A DNA stretch of 35,240 bases from contig NW_026971621.1 of assembly GCF_963678635.1 (NCBI RefSeq), forward strand, positions 1 to 35,240, in the 5' to 3' direction. The notes under the pieces were generated by a model that was not told the DNA's origin, searched no databases, and saw only the letters and a list, made by a program, of their open reading frames with translations. The translations under genes were made by a program, and so were the position numbers. Source of the stretch: Symsagittifera roscoffensis (lineage: Eukaryota > Xenacoelomorpha > Acoela > Convolutidae). Shown here piece after piece: positions 1-9,901 of the stretch. Numbering within the stretch: the stretch's first letter is position 1; each line of letters begins with the position of its first letter.

Positions 1-1387
1 CTGATCATTGAGAATTCGTCAAAAATAAAAAAATAATCTTCGCCCAAAAACGGTTGTTTACCAGATTCAAAACCTCTAGTTGACGATACCTTCCTTCCTT
101 TCTTTACCTTACCTCTGCACCATATCCGCTTAGAATCAAATTTTTTTATTGTTTATATCTCGAATATCAGAGAAGCGCTCATTTTATCAATGAGGCAAAA
201 CTTATAATGAGCTTTTCTGATTTTAAGCTGAATCATTGTTGATAAAACTGTTACTCAACCATTGGTCCACATATGCAAAAAAAAAAATTATCTCTGGATG
301 TCTGAGCATATATGGCTCAGAGTTGTCTTTGTCTGATCTATCTTACTGTTCTGCTTTTCAAAAAATAGTTGTAATTTGCGAAAGCTGTACTTAATGACTC
401 TGCCAAAGCAAACTGTGGGATATATATTTGAATTCCTCAAAATAATTTTTTGCTCTCAAAAATAATAATAAATCTTCGGTCCAACATTTTTATTTTGTGA
501 TATTTGCAATACTTTTTTGTCGAGTACCTTTTTAATTGCAGAGTTAGTGCCTCTTTTAAACGCTAAAAACGCATTCGAAAATTTATGGCCTCAAGTCAAC
601 ATTTCCAAAAAAATAATTGTTTCATCTGGTAAGAAAGGCAAAATAGTGAAAATCAAGCATTCCAATTATGTAGTCAGACATCACTGAATTAAAAAAAAAA
701 CGGTTTTCATTTTTGTACAGAAATTTTTATAAATGAATATTTTTTGCAGGTTGGAATTTGCCTATAACTTTAGCCACTTCAAACCAATTCAATTACAAAT
801 TAATTACGGCCAAGATTGCTATTAAGCTGATTGGAAAATTGAGGCAAGTTGAGCTCTGATTTTTTTTTTCATTTCAATGGAGTTTAAGACAATGAACAAT
901 TTTTTTCCGTTTTTTCTCTTTTTTCAAATACTTTTTCTTGTGTTGATCAGTGTGATCGGAAAATTCCTTGCTATTTGCAGAGCAGCTTACTACCTTTTTT
1001 TATTAGTAGACAACGAATGCCTTTTCCTAGTTTTCCACTTGGAAGATCTAGGAATGCTTTTTCTTATCACGTATGTAAATATCAGTATGATACAATAACA
1101 TTGCAAATTAAGCAAGTTGTTTAAGTAACTTAAAGCTATTTTTTCCTACCAACTTGATGATAATTTTTGGCTTCGTCGGTTTGAAAACTGCTGATTGCCA
1201 ATGTTTTCTTTATGTCAGCCGAATCCTGTTGTGAGATTGATTTATACATTTTAAAATGTCTTCAGGGTTGCTATGACGGGATATCGAATAATCTTTGGGA
1301 ATTTCTAAGCTGTGATGATATACGAAATAATTTTGTGATTTACAGATCCTAATTTGTTGAATTTCTAAGTTAAGTGGAATTTTTCAG
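1..1387. other. AT-rich non-coding stretch, probably intron or intergenic
   Basis: I see no convincing gene here. The sequence is rich in A and T runs. The one long frame (877-1098, +) is mostly Phe/Leu from T-rich DNA and is not persuasive. If the terminal exon at 1388 is real, at least part of this stretch is its upstream intron. The bases just before 1388 fit that: a T-rich run ends in CAG, and CTAAG/CTAAT-like branch candidates lie within about 40 bases. A weak exon-like stretch at 750-843 is discussed separately. Confidence 0.5.
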
Positions 1388-1519
1388 AATCCAGTAGAGC
1401 CCGTCTTCAGCCAACCTCAGAGAGGTCCAGTAGTTTCCAACAGTCCCTCTTCATCAGCCTCCAAACTGAGGGCCAACATGTGCATGAATTACATCACAGG
1501 AGACTTCTTTGACTGCTGA
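1388..1519 (+). CDS. Candidate terminal coding exon of an unidentified host gene (43 codons plus TGA)
   Basis: I do not recognise the protein. A 3' splice-site-like TTTTTCAG ends at 1387. It is followed by 43 open codons ending in TGA at 1517-1519. Base composition shifts from strongly AT-rich flanks to balanced, codon-like sequence, and both sides return to AT-rich DNA. The predicted C-terminus begins NPVEPVFSQP, runs through a Ser/Pro-rich patch (SNSPSSSAS), and ends in a Cys-containing tail (MCMNYITGDFFDC). That fits a disordered linker followed by a short conserved tail. No start codon is expected in a terminal exon, and the phase is assumed to be 0. No earlier exon is identified with confidence. 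No AATAAA is present downstream within the next 400 bases; ATTAAA occurs at about 1766. It could still be a chance frame or a processed fragment. Confidence 0.45.
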   Translation, partial: NPVEPVFSQPQRGPVVSNSPSSSASKLRANMCMNYITGDFFDC

Positions 1520-1998
1520 CCAAAATGAACTCGTTGCTAAATTCTAAATGAGCTGAATCAAAAATCTAATGCTACAAACCAAATTTTTTTCATGGTGAAA
1601 TGAAATTCGAGATGACTGATTATAATATCGCACTAAATATTATTTGTAAATCCTTCTTCTATGGGCAAATGCAGAAAAAGCTTGAAAAGAGTCAAATTGT
1701 AATGTTGAATATTTATCTTTTTCATGTACGGAAAGACACGAAAATGTTAGTGCAGCCAGTTATTCATTAAAAAGGGTTTAGGCACGATCAATTAACATCA
1801 AACAGTGTTTAATTTGATCGTGCCTAACTATTGTCTACCGAGAATAATTTGATACCTAAACAATGATTGAAAGTAAAGAGCATTTTTTTCTGCCGAAAAT
1901 TTGTCACCTGATTTTTTTCCTCTTTTTTATCACGCATCGTACGAGGAAAAACAATTGAAACAAAAAAAAATAACTAATTTGATAACTGACGCCTTTTC
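1520..1998. other. AT-rich stretch after the candidate exon
   Basis: No ORF or repeat shared with the rest of the window was seen apart from the inverted repeat at 1778-1827. If the exon is real, this would hold its 3' UTR and polyadenylation site; the best candidate signal is ATTAAA at about 1766. The boundary at 1999 is where RT-derived sequence begins. Confidence 0.4.
1778..1827. repeat. Short inverted repeat (hairpin), 18-19-nt arms
   Basis: The left arm TTAGGCACGATCAATTAA pairs with the right arm TTAATTTGATCGTGCCTAA, with a single-base insertion as the only difference and a loop of about 12 nt. It lies about 260 bases after the candidate stop codon. It could be a small MITE or solo terminal repeat, or a hairpin in a 3' UTR. 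No other copy is in the window. Confidence 0.7.
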
Positions 1999-3250
1999 AA
2001 GCACACGAGAAAAAACTGTTTTAATATGCGTGACAATAATACAAAAAATATCCTTTTCGATAGTTTGATAGTTCAGTTTTGGATGTCAAACTGCTTAATA
2101 GTATTGCTGGGTAGTGCAGATGGCTTATGACTGGAGCGTTTAATAATGGTAATCGGTTTTTGATTGTCAGTAGTTTTTTTCTCGATTGTAATGTTTTGAT
2201 CCCACAAGCCATGTTTCTGAATATATTAGTTTAACTTCTCCCTGAAAGTTTAGAAATTGATCTAGAATTACCCCCAAATATTTAATTTTTGGCGTTTCTT
2301 CTATTTTGTTATCATCTAATGTTTTACTGAGCTTTAAATTGTGGTTTCCGCCTTGATGTTTTTTGCTACATACTATCAACTCAGTTTTCTTTGTGTTGAG
2401 TTTCAGAGAATGTTTTGTGAAGTGCAGAGACAAATTCTGACAGGATTTTGCAGTAGCTGTAGAGCATTTTTGATGTCATTATCATCACAAAATAGTAGTG
2501 TATCATCTGCATATTGTACCACTTTGCAAGATTCAGTTAAATTTTTGTTCAAGTCATTTATGTATAGTTTGAAATGTACCAATTTGCCTTTTTCGGCTAA
2601 ATTTTTTTTCAAATCATTCATGTATAGGTTGAAAATCAGGGGTCAGAAAGTTGCACTTCGAAGTACCCCTTGATTGAGTGAAATTCAATTCGATTTGATT
2701 TTAATTGAGATCCAATTGGATTCAGTATTACTTACTACAGTTTTCTGCTGTCTATTGTTTATAAAGCAATGAATCATTTAAATTGCTGATTCAGAGAATC
2801 TCAAATTGTTCAACTTGTTCTTTTAATGTTCGAGGTTGTTGGAATCGAAAACTTTGGATAGATCTAATAAAATTACGGCTATGTATTCATTTATCCATTG
2901 TTTTGCGGAAGAATTCAATGCAATGGAGGATCGCGTCTATCGTTGAATATGAGGTTCTAAAACCAAATCAGGTGTTGCTGAGCAGGTTATTAAACAACCG
3001 ACATTCGTTGATTTGTTTGTATAGAAATTTCTCAAAACGTTGTCAAAATGCACCTGATGTGGAGATTGGCTTATAGTTCTCTGCTATTTCTAGGTTATCT
3101 TTTTTTATATTGGGGTAAAAATCGATTTTTGAATCTGATTGTAAGTAAATTGTACTTGATGAACTCATCTATAGAAAGTGTGAGGTGTGGTCATAATCCA
3201 TTGCATCTCTCAGAGCCCAGGCTGGGAGATCAGAAGGTGCGGATGGTTTA
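1999..3250 (-). pseudogene. LINE reverse transcriptase relic, family A copy 1 (mosaic)
   Basis: This is a decayed reverse-transcriptase segment of a non-LTR retrotransposon, which copies element RNA into DNA at a nicked target. On the minus strand from high to low coordinates one sees the linker motif (AWALRD-like) near 3220, then RT fingers, then YADD (2403-2621: VVQYADDTLLF). KLNTKKTEL and YLGV follow (2167-2433), and finally the segment around SHLHYPAILL (2021-2212). Stops and frameshifts separate the pieces. Both ends are missing: no endonuclease and no RT C-terminus below 1999. Just upstream of YADD in the protein, a block from family B (NDLKKNLAEKGKLV) has been inserted beside the native YINDLNKNL block. 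Part of the copy lies inside the 1657-bp tandem unit. Confidence 0.85.
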
Positions 3251-3660
3251 ATTTTTAATTGAGGCAAGAATGCACGAGAGATGTCTAGGCTTGTTATTTT
3301 TTAGTTGCCTTATCAAATTTTTCATTTTCGAGTGACGAAAAATGAGCAATTTATTTGCAACATGATAATTAATCTGATTAAGCATGTGTGACTCACAAAA
3401 TTGTTTTGGTTATTTGTTTATTTATAATATAATATAATATAATAAGGCTTAAGTTTTAAGATCACTTCAACTTAAATTGTTTCCATGGTGTTTTTCCATA
3501 GGTTGCCATAGAAGGACCTTCGCTAAAAAAAGATAGAAAAATATTCTTAAAATTAAATTTCATGGTCTTGTAAATTAAGCTGCTGCTTATCATGTTCGAA
3601 CTTGCTTTTTGACTTTGATTCAAAATTGAACTGATTTTCTGAAAAAAAAACAATTTTTGA
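3251..3660. repeat. Inter-element linker with (ATAAT)n run
   Basis: No RT motif is visible. The stretch holds a hairpin of the type CATTTTCG / CGAAAAATG at about 3330-3345 and a pentanucleotide run (ATAAT)n at about 3423-3445. Such runs are common 3' tails of some LINEs, so this may be the end of the minus-strand family B element whose RT starts above it. That is inference. Near-identical or similar copies lie at 4908-5317 and 6911-7310. Confidence 0.5.
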
Positions 3661-4006
3661 TATAATGACCGCTGAATCTTGCATGGTAGTATAATTTTTA
3701 ATTTTTTTGGTTCTCATCAATTCTCGTACTTGAATTTTGTATATTCGATGTTAAACTGCTTAATACTATTGCTGGGTACTGCAGATGGCTCACGACTAAA
3801 GCGTTCATTAAAAGTAATTGATGGTTGATTGTCAGTGGTTCTTATATCGATTGTAATGTTTTGATCCCGCAGGCCATTTTTATTTGAAAATTTTTTTAGC
3901 TTCTACCCGAAATTTTACTTGGAAATACCTTCAAATATTGAAATTGTGGCTGTACTTCTGTTTGGTTATTATCTAACATTATACGGAACTTTGTTTTGTG
4001 GTTTCT
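3661..4006 (-). pseudogene. LINE RT relic, family B 3' portion (copy 1)
   Basis: This matches the lower part of the family B copy at 7321-7670 and corresponds to the RT segment after YADD. The frame 3896-4090 reads KLNTKKTELIVCSKKHQGRN and then a degraded QYLK-type YLGV motif. It fuses without a gap to family A sequence inside the shared 19-mer, so the frame spans an A/B chimeric junction. It is clearly broken. Confidence 0.75.
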
Positions 4007-4907
4007 GCCTTGATGTTTTTTGCTACATACTATCAACTCAGTTTTCTTTGTGTTGAGTTTCAGAGAATGTTTTGTGAAGTGCAGAGACAAATTCTGACAG
4101 GATTTTGCAGTAGCTGTAGAGCATTTTTGATGTCATTATCATCACAAAATAGTAGTGTATCATCTGCATATTGTACCACTTTGCAAGATTCAGTTAAATT
4201 TTTGTTCAAGTCATTTATGTATAGTTTGAAATGTACCAATTTGCCTTTTTCGGCTAAATTTTTTTTCAAATCATTCATGTATAGGTTGAAAATCAGGGGT
4301 CAGAAAGTTGCACTTCGAAGTACCCCTTGATTGAGTGAAATTCAATTCGATTTGATTTTAATTGAGATCCAATTGGATTCAGTATTACTTACTACAGTTT
4401 TCTGCTGTCTATTGTTTATAAAGCAATGAATCATTTAAATTGCTGATTCAGAGAATCTCAAATTGTTCAACTTGTTCTTTTAATGTTCGAGGTTGTTGGA
4501 ATCGAAAACTTTGGATAGATCTAATAAAATTACGGCTATGTATTCATTTATCCATTGTTTTGCGGAAGAATTCAATGCAATGGAGGATCGCGTCTATCGT
4601 TGAATATGAGGTTCTAAAACCAAATCAGGTGTTGCTGAGCAGGTTATTAAACAACCGACATTCGTTGATTTGTTTGTATAGAAATTTCTCAAAACGTTGT
4701 CAAAATGCACCTGATGTGGAGATTGGCTTATAGTTCTCTGCTATTTCTAGGTTATCTTTTTTTATATTGGGGTAAAAATCGATTTTTGAATCTGATTGTA
4801 AGTAAATTGTACTTGATGAACTCATCTATAGAAAGTGTGAGGTGTGGTCATAATCCATTGCATCTCTCAGAGCCCAGGCTGGGAGATCAGAAGGTGCGGA
4901 TGGTTTA
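4007..4907 (-). pseudogene. LINE RT relic, family A copy 2 (duplicate of copy 1)
   Basis: This is a near-perfect duplicate of 2350-3250. It contains the same VVQYADDTLLF frame (4060-4278) with the same family B insert before it. The shared insert shows the mosaic arose before the duplication. The duplication is recent relative to the decay of the element, because both copies share the same stops. Confidence 0.85.
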
Positions 4908-5317
4908 ATTTTTAATTGAGGCAAGAATGCACGAGAGATGTCTAGGCTTGTTATTTTTTAGTTGCCTTATCAAATTTTTCATTTTCGAGTGACGAAAAAT
5001 GAGCAATTTATTTGCAACATGATAATTAATCTGATTAAGCATGTGTGACTCACAAAATTGTTTTGGTTATTTGTTTATTTATAATATAATATAATATAAT
5101 AAGGCTTAAGTTTTAAGATCACTTCAACTTAAATTGTTTCCATGGTGTTTTTCCATAGGTTGCCATAGAAGGACCTTCGCTAAAAAAAGATAGAAAAATA
5201 TTCTTAAAATTAAATTTCATGGTCTTGTAAATTAAGCTGCTGCTTATCATGTTCGAACTTGCTTTTTGACTTTGATTCAAAATTGAACTGATTTTCTGAA
5301 AAAAAAACAATTTTTGA
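4908..5317. repeat. Inter-element linker, copy 2, with (ATAAT)n run
   Basis: Duplicate of 3251-3660. The (ATAAT)n run is at about 5080-5101. No gene is seen. Confidence 0.5.
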
Positions 5318-5733
5318 TATAATGACCGCTGAATCTTGCATGGTAGTATAACTTTTAATTTTTTTGGTTCTCATCAATTCTCGTACTTGAATTTTGTATA
5401 TTCGATGTTAAACTGCTTAATACTATTGCTGGGTACTGCAGATGGCTCACGACTAAAGCGTTCATTAAAAGTAATTGATGGTTGATTGTCAGTGGTTCTT
5501 ATATCGATTGTAATGTTTTGATCCCGCAGGCCATTTTTATTTGAAAATTTTTTTAGCTTCTACCCGAAATTTTACTTGGAAATACCTTCAAATATTGAAA
5601 TTGTGGCTGTACTTCTGTTTGGTTATTATCTAACATTATACGGAACTTTGTTTTGTGGTTTCTGCCTTGATGTTTTTTGCTAAATATCATCAATTCAGTT
5701 TTGTTTCTGTTGATTTTTACTGAATGTTTTAAG
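5318..5733 (-). pseudogene. LINE RT relic, family B 3' portion (copy 2), truncated
   Basis: Same segment as 3661-4006, extended by family B sequence to 5733 (frame 5553-5771: KINRNKTELMIFSKKHQG). It breaks at 5734, where family A sequence starts at exactly the point at which the first family A copy begins (1999). A shared family A boundary in both places argues for a defined end or a hot breakpoint. Confidence 0.7.
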
Positions 5734-6910
5734 AAGCACACGAGAAAAAAGAGTTTTAATATGCGTGACAATAATACAAAAAATATCCTTTTCGATAGTT
5801 TGATAATTCAGTTTTGGATGTCAAACTGCTTAATAGTATTGCTGGGTAGTGCAGATGGCTTATGACTGGAGCGTTTAATAATGGTAATCGGTTTTTGATT
5901 GTCAGTAGTTTTTTTCTCGATTGTAATGTTTTGATCCCACAAGCCATGTTTCTGAATATATTAGTTTAACTTCTCCCTGAAAATTTAGAAATTGATCTAG
6001 AATTACCCCCAAATATTCAATTTTTGGCTTTTCTTCTATTTTGTTATCATCTAATGTTTTACTGAGCTTTGAATTGTGGTTTCCGTCTTGATGTTTTTTG
6101 CTATATATTATCAGCTCCGTTTTCTTTGTGTTGAGTTTCAGAGAATATTTTGTGAAGTATAGAGACAAATTCTGACAGGATTTTGCAGTAGCTGTAGAGC
6201 ATTTTTGATGTCATTATCATCACAAAATAGTAGTGTATCATCTGCATATTGTACCACTTTGCAAGATTCAGTTAAATTTTTGTTCAAGTCATTTATGTAA
6301 AGTTTGAAAAGTATGGGTCCCAAAATTGTACCTTGAGGTACGCTTTGGCGAAGTGAGATCCAATTAGATTCAGTATTACGTACTACAGTTTTCGGCTGTC
6401 TATTGTTTATAAAGCAAGGAATCATTTAAATTGCTGATTCAGAGAATCTCAAATCGTTCAATTTGTTCTTTTAATTTTCGAGGTTGTTGGAATCAAAAAC
6501 TTTGGATAGATCTAATAAAATTACGGCAACGTATTGATTTATCCATTGTTTTGCGGAAGAATTTAATGCAATGCAGGATCGCGTCTATCGTTGAATATGA
6601 GGTTCTAAAACCAAATCAGGTGTTGCTGAGCAGGTTATTAAATAACCGACACTCGTTGATTTTTTTGCATAGAAATTTCTCAAAAATTTGTCAAAATGCA
6701 CCTGTTGTGGAGATTGGCTTATAGTTCTCTGCTATTTCTAGGTTATCTTTTTTTATATTGGGGTAAAAATCGCTTTTTGAATCTGGTTGGAAGTAAATTG
6801 TACTTGATGAATTCATCTATATAAAATGTAAGGTGTGGTCATAATCCATTGCATCTCTCAGAGCCCAGGCTCGGAGATCAGAAGGTACGGATGGTTTAAT
6901 GTTTAATTGA
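5734..6910 (-). pseudogene. LINE RT relic, family A copy 3 (least rearranged)
   Basis: The frame 6138-6425 carries VPQGTILGPILF (residues 29-40), LYINDL and QYADD (YADD at residues 60-63), the classic non-LTR RT palm motifs. 5902-6168 gives KLNTKKTEL and YLGVILD; 5756-5947 gives SHLHYPAILL. Above 6425, the minus strand shows, across frames, IAENYKPIS, FGFRTSYSTIDAIL and SDLRAWALRDAMDY, interrupted by stops. This copy lacks the family B insert found in copies 1 and 2, so it represents the parental arrangement. No endonuclease domain is present. Confidence 0.88.
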
Positions 6911-7312
6911 GGCAAGAATGCACGAGAGATGTCTAGGCTTAATATTTTTTAGTTGCCTATCAAATTTTTCATTTTCGAGTGACGAAAAATGAGCACTTTA
7001 TTTGCAACATGATAATTAATCTGATTAAGCATGTGTAACTCACAAAATTTTTTTGGTTTTTTGTTTATTTATAATATAATATAATATAATAATGCTTAAG
7101 TTTTCAGATCACATAAACTTAAATTGTTTCCATGTTGTTTTTCCATAGGTTGCCATAGAAGGACCTTCGCTAAAAAAAGATAGAAAAAATTACTTAAAAT
7201 TAAATTTCATGGTCATGTAAATTAAGCTGCTGCTTATCATGTTCGAACTTGCTTTTTGACTTTGATTCCAAAATTGAACTGATTTTCTGAAAAAAAAACA
7301 ATTTTTGATATA
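6911..7312. repeat. Inter-element linker, copy 3, with (ATAAT)n run
   Basis: A more diverged copy of 3251-3660, with the (ATAAT)n run at about 7070-7092. Nothing coding is visible. It directly precedes (in + coordinates) the long family B copy and may hold that element's 3' end. Confidence 0.45.
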
Positions 7313-8690
7313 ATGACCGCTGAATCTTGCATGAGAGTATAATTTTTAAATTTTTTGGTTCTCATCAATTCTCGTACTTGAATTTTGTATATTCGATGTT
7401 AAACTGCTTAATACTATTGCTGGGTACTGCAGATGGCTCACGACTAAAGCGTTCATTAAAAGTAATTGATGGTTGATTGTCAGTGGTTCTTATATCGATT
7501 GTAATGTTTTGATCCCGCAGGCCATTTTTATTTGAAAATTTTTTTAGCTTCTACCCGAAATTTTACTTGGAAATACCTTCAAATATTGAAATTGTGGCTG
7601 TACTTCTATTTGGTTATCATCTAACATTATACGAAACTTTGTTTTGTGGTTTCTACCTTGATGTTTTTTGCTAAATATCATCAACTCAGTTTTGTTTGTG
7701 TTGAGTTTTACTGAAAGTTATAAGAAGTATAGAGACAATTTCTGACAGGATTTTTGCATGAGCTGTAGAGAGTTTTGGATGGCATTATTATTACAGAATA
7801 GTAGTGTATCATCTGCATATTGTACCAATTTGCCTTTTTCGGCTAAATGTTTTTTCAAATCATTCATGTATAGGTTGAAAATCAGGGGTCCGAAAGTTGC
7901 ACTTCGAAGTACCACTTGATTGAGTGAAATTCAATTCGATTTAGTTTTAATTGTTGTCTTTTGCTTATAAAGCTAGGAATCATTTCAATTGCTGACTCAG
8001 AGAATCACGAATTATTCAATTTAGTTTTTATTTGTTCGTGGTTGACGGAGTGGAAAGCTTTTGATAGATCTAATAAAGATTCGACAATGTATTCATTTAT
8101 CCATTGACTTGCGGAAGATCTCAGTGCAAGAAAGGATGGCGTCCATCGTTGAATATGAAATTCTTAAACCAAATTGATTGTTGCTGAGCAGGTTATTAGA
8201 TAATAAGTATTCATTGATTTGTTTGTATAGTAATTTCTCAAAAACTTTAGAGGGTGCGCTTGTTATGGAGATTGGTCTATAATTCTCTGCTATTTCTGGG
8301 TCATTTTTTTGTATATTGGGGTAACAATCGCTCTTTTGAGTCTGGTTGGAAATCAATTGTACTTAATAAATTCATTTATAAGAAATATAAGGTGTGAATA
8401 ATTTTCATTGCATCCATCTTTCAGAGCCCAGACTGGAAGATCAGAAGGTACGAGTGGTTTATTTGCGTTTAAATTTGTTATTTCTTTCTTACATTCGATT
8501 TCACTTACAAACTGGAAACAAAACTTTTGATTGCGTTCCTTTTTGGTCCTTTTGTTTTTGATGGTTGATTCAAAAACGTTTTTATTTTTTTTTGTCAAAA
8601 AAACATCCGAGTCTAGAAAACTTATAATTGAAAAAGTTTGCCATTTTGAATTTGTTAGTTTGATGCTCATTCCATTTCTGTCGCTCATTT
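7313..8690 (-). pseudogene. LINE reverse transcriptase relic, family B (longest copy)
   Basis: This is the most extended RT in the window. In protein order, 8353-8688 carries the endonuclease-RT linker (ECKKEITNLN, then SDLPVWALKDGC). 8093-8356 carries NYRPISI (residues 25-31), SKVFEKLLYKQI and QFGLRISYSTMDAIL. 7718-7915 carries FGPLIFNLYMNDL and VQYADDTLLF (YADD at residues 33-36). The post-YADD region follows down to about 7560. Adjacent frames overlap or abut, so a handful of frameshifts break what was one ORF2. The catalytic aspartates of YADD are kept. The 5' part, including any endonuclease, is absent above about 8690. The exact clade (Jockey/CR1-like) cannot be fixed by eye. Confidence 0.88.
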
Positions 8691-9050
8691 TTTTAAGGAT
8701 TAAAAAAGCTCGAATTTTTCTATATCTGTTTAAATTTTTCTATATCTGTTCGATATGAGTTTTTCGATATGAGTTTTTCTAGTTTAAATTATGAGTTTTA
8801 TTTTCGTTTAAGCTTGCATTAAATTATGAGCTTTATCTTTGCTTTAGTTTGAAAAAAAAGGAAGCTAATTTGTATCAGAAAAAAAATTGCGATTGATTGC
8901 TTTAGATAACAGAGAATTAAAACTTGTTTTCAATTTTAAAGCACAAAATATAATAGACAACATTTGCCAGCAGTTTTCAACAATTTGTTCTGATGCGCAC
9001 GATCGTTCAAGGCGATTTGCTCTAATATTTCTGTGTTTTCTTAAATTTTT
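8691..9050. other. AT-rich spacer with short direct repeats
   Basis: Two adjacent copies of AATTTTTCTATATCTGTT (about 8713-8750) are followed by two of CGATATGAGTTTTT (about 8751-8777). These slippage-like repeats lie just outside the 5' limit of the family B element. A frame at 8887-9075 (+) reads fairly protein-like (about 62 codons), but it has no ATG start, no splice signals I trust, and runs into block Z. I do not call it. Confidence 0.4.
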
Positions 9051-9870
9051 GTTCCGACTTTCGATACAAAAATAACGGAATATTTGTGCTCGAGGTGGGT
9101 TTTTTTTCTTCAGGAAAATTTTGACTTTTTAACTAGCCATTTTTGATGGAATAATTTTTCATATCATTCAAAAGGTTTTATTGTCCTGAGCTGGGTTTAA
9201 AAGTTGGCATTTTGGCCTATTTGGGACTTTTAACGCGCTATATGTTTCGCGCTATAAACGCAGAAGAGGAGATTTAATCCGTCTTGGAAATTGTTCCGAA
9301 TAAGTTGAAGGAAGCTTTTTTGTCATAATTGATTTGTTACTAGGAGCAAATTTTGTTAATTCGTAAATTCTATGGCAAGTGGTGGGGGGGGGGGGGGGTG
9401 ATTTTCACAAAAGTTTCAAATTTAAAAATTAAAATTAGTTTTTTTTTGTTGTTTTTTTCAGATTTTTTCATCTTTAATTTTTTTTCAGCACCTTTTGTCA
9501 ATAAAACTCAAGAAATATCTTTTTTCTTATTCTGTTCTTTTTTCAAAATGTAACTTTTTTTACGCATAACTAATTGAATTATAACAACAATTTCGTCTAA
9601 ATACTAGGATATCAAGCTTTCGTTCAAATCTTATCATCACACCCCTGACTAAAAAATGGCACTTTTTAATGTTTTTAAATTAATTTGGTCGGAACTGTCG
9701 GTGCTACTTGCACAGCAGCAGTCTATCAATGCCTATGTGTTTGTTAGATTCCTGGCCATCATAATTGTTCCTGACTTAATTGAGGCAAACTAAATTGGTT
9801 ATATTAATTCCGTATGCGACTCAATTTATATCAGCTAACTAAGTGCTTAATTAAATGAGCACTAATTATT

Positions 9871-9901
9871 GTTCCGACTTTCGACACGAAAGAAACGGAA
9901 T
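9871..9901. repeat. Z hairpin: stem-loop of 31 nt
   Basis: TTCCG pairs with CGGAA outside; inside, CTTTCG pairs with CGAAAG around a short loop. The version at 15670-15700 is perfect in the inner stem (ACTTTCG / CGAAAGT, loop ATA). Other copies are at 9051 (degenerate), 16462, 32268 and 33075. It is always followed within about 15 bases by GTGCTCGGGGTGGG or a close variant. Confidence 0.7.

Larger units (their letters stand above)
2350..4006. repeat. Tandem duplication unit 1 of 2 (1657 bp)
   Basis: All landmarks here recur exactly 1657 bases downstream, with only isolated differences seen by eye (for example T at about 3692 versus C at about 5349). The unit starts in family A RT and ends in family B RT at the homologous codons. 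The left and right edges share the 19-mer GCCTTGATGTTTTTTGCTA. This fits unequal crossover between the two paralogous RT relics. Confidence 0.9.
4007..5663. repeat. Tandem duplication unit 2 of 2 (1657 bp)
   Basis: Second copy of the unit at 2350-4006. It ends where family B sequence continues as GCTAAATATC instead of the family A GCTACATACT, which marks the right breakpoint at about 5664-5682. Confidence 0.9.

Noticed and set aside
877-1098. Frame of 73 codons, rich in Phe and Leu
   Set aside because: It is built from T-rich low-complexity DNA; the apparent membrane segment is what poly-T encodes.
2341-2673. Plus-strand frame of 110 codons (and its copy at 3998-4330)
   Set aside because: It lies opposite the RT relic, where the minus strand carries YADD and the other RT motifs. 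The plus frame has no recognisable motif and is a shadow.
2783-3251. Plus-strand frames at 2783-3076 and 3048-3251, with copies at 4440-4908 and 6431-6724
   Set aside because: Opposite RT sequence that reads NYKPIS/FGFR-type motifs on the minus strand; their recurrence comes from the duplication.
2350-5663. The tandem copies as proof of biological duplication
   Set aside because: Not rejected as a description, but near-identity of the units (and of the W triplication) means an assembly artefact cannot be ruled out from this sequence alone.
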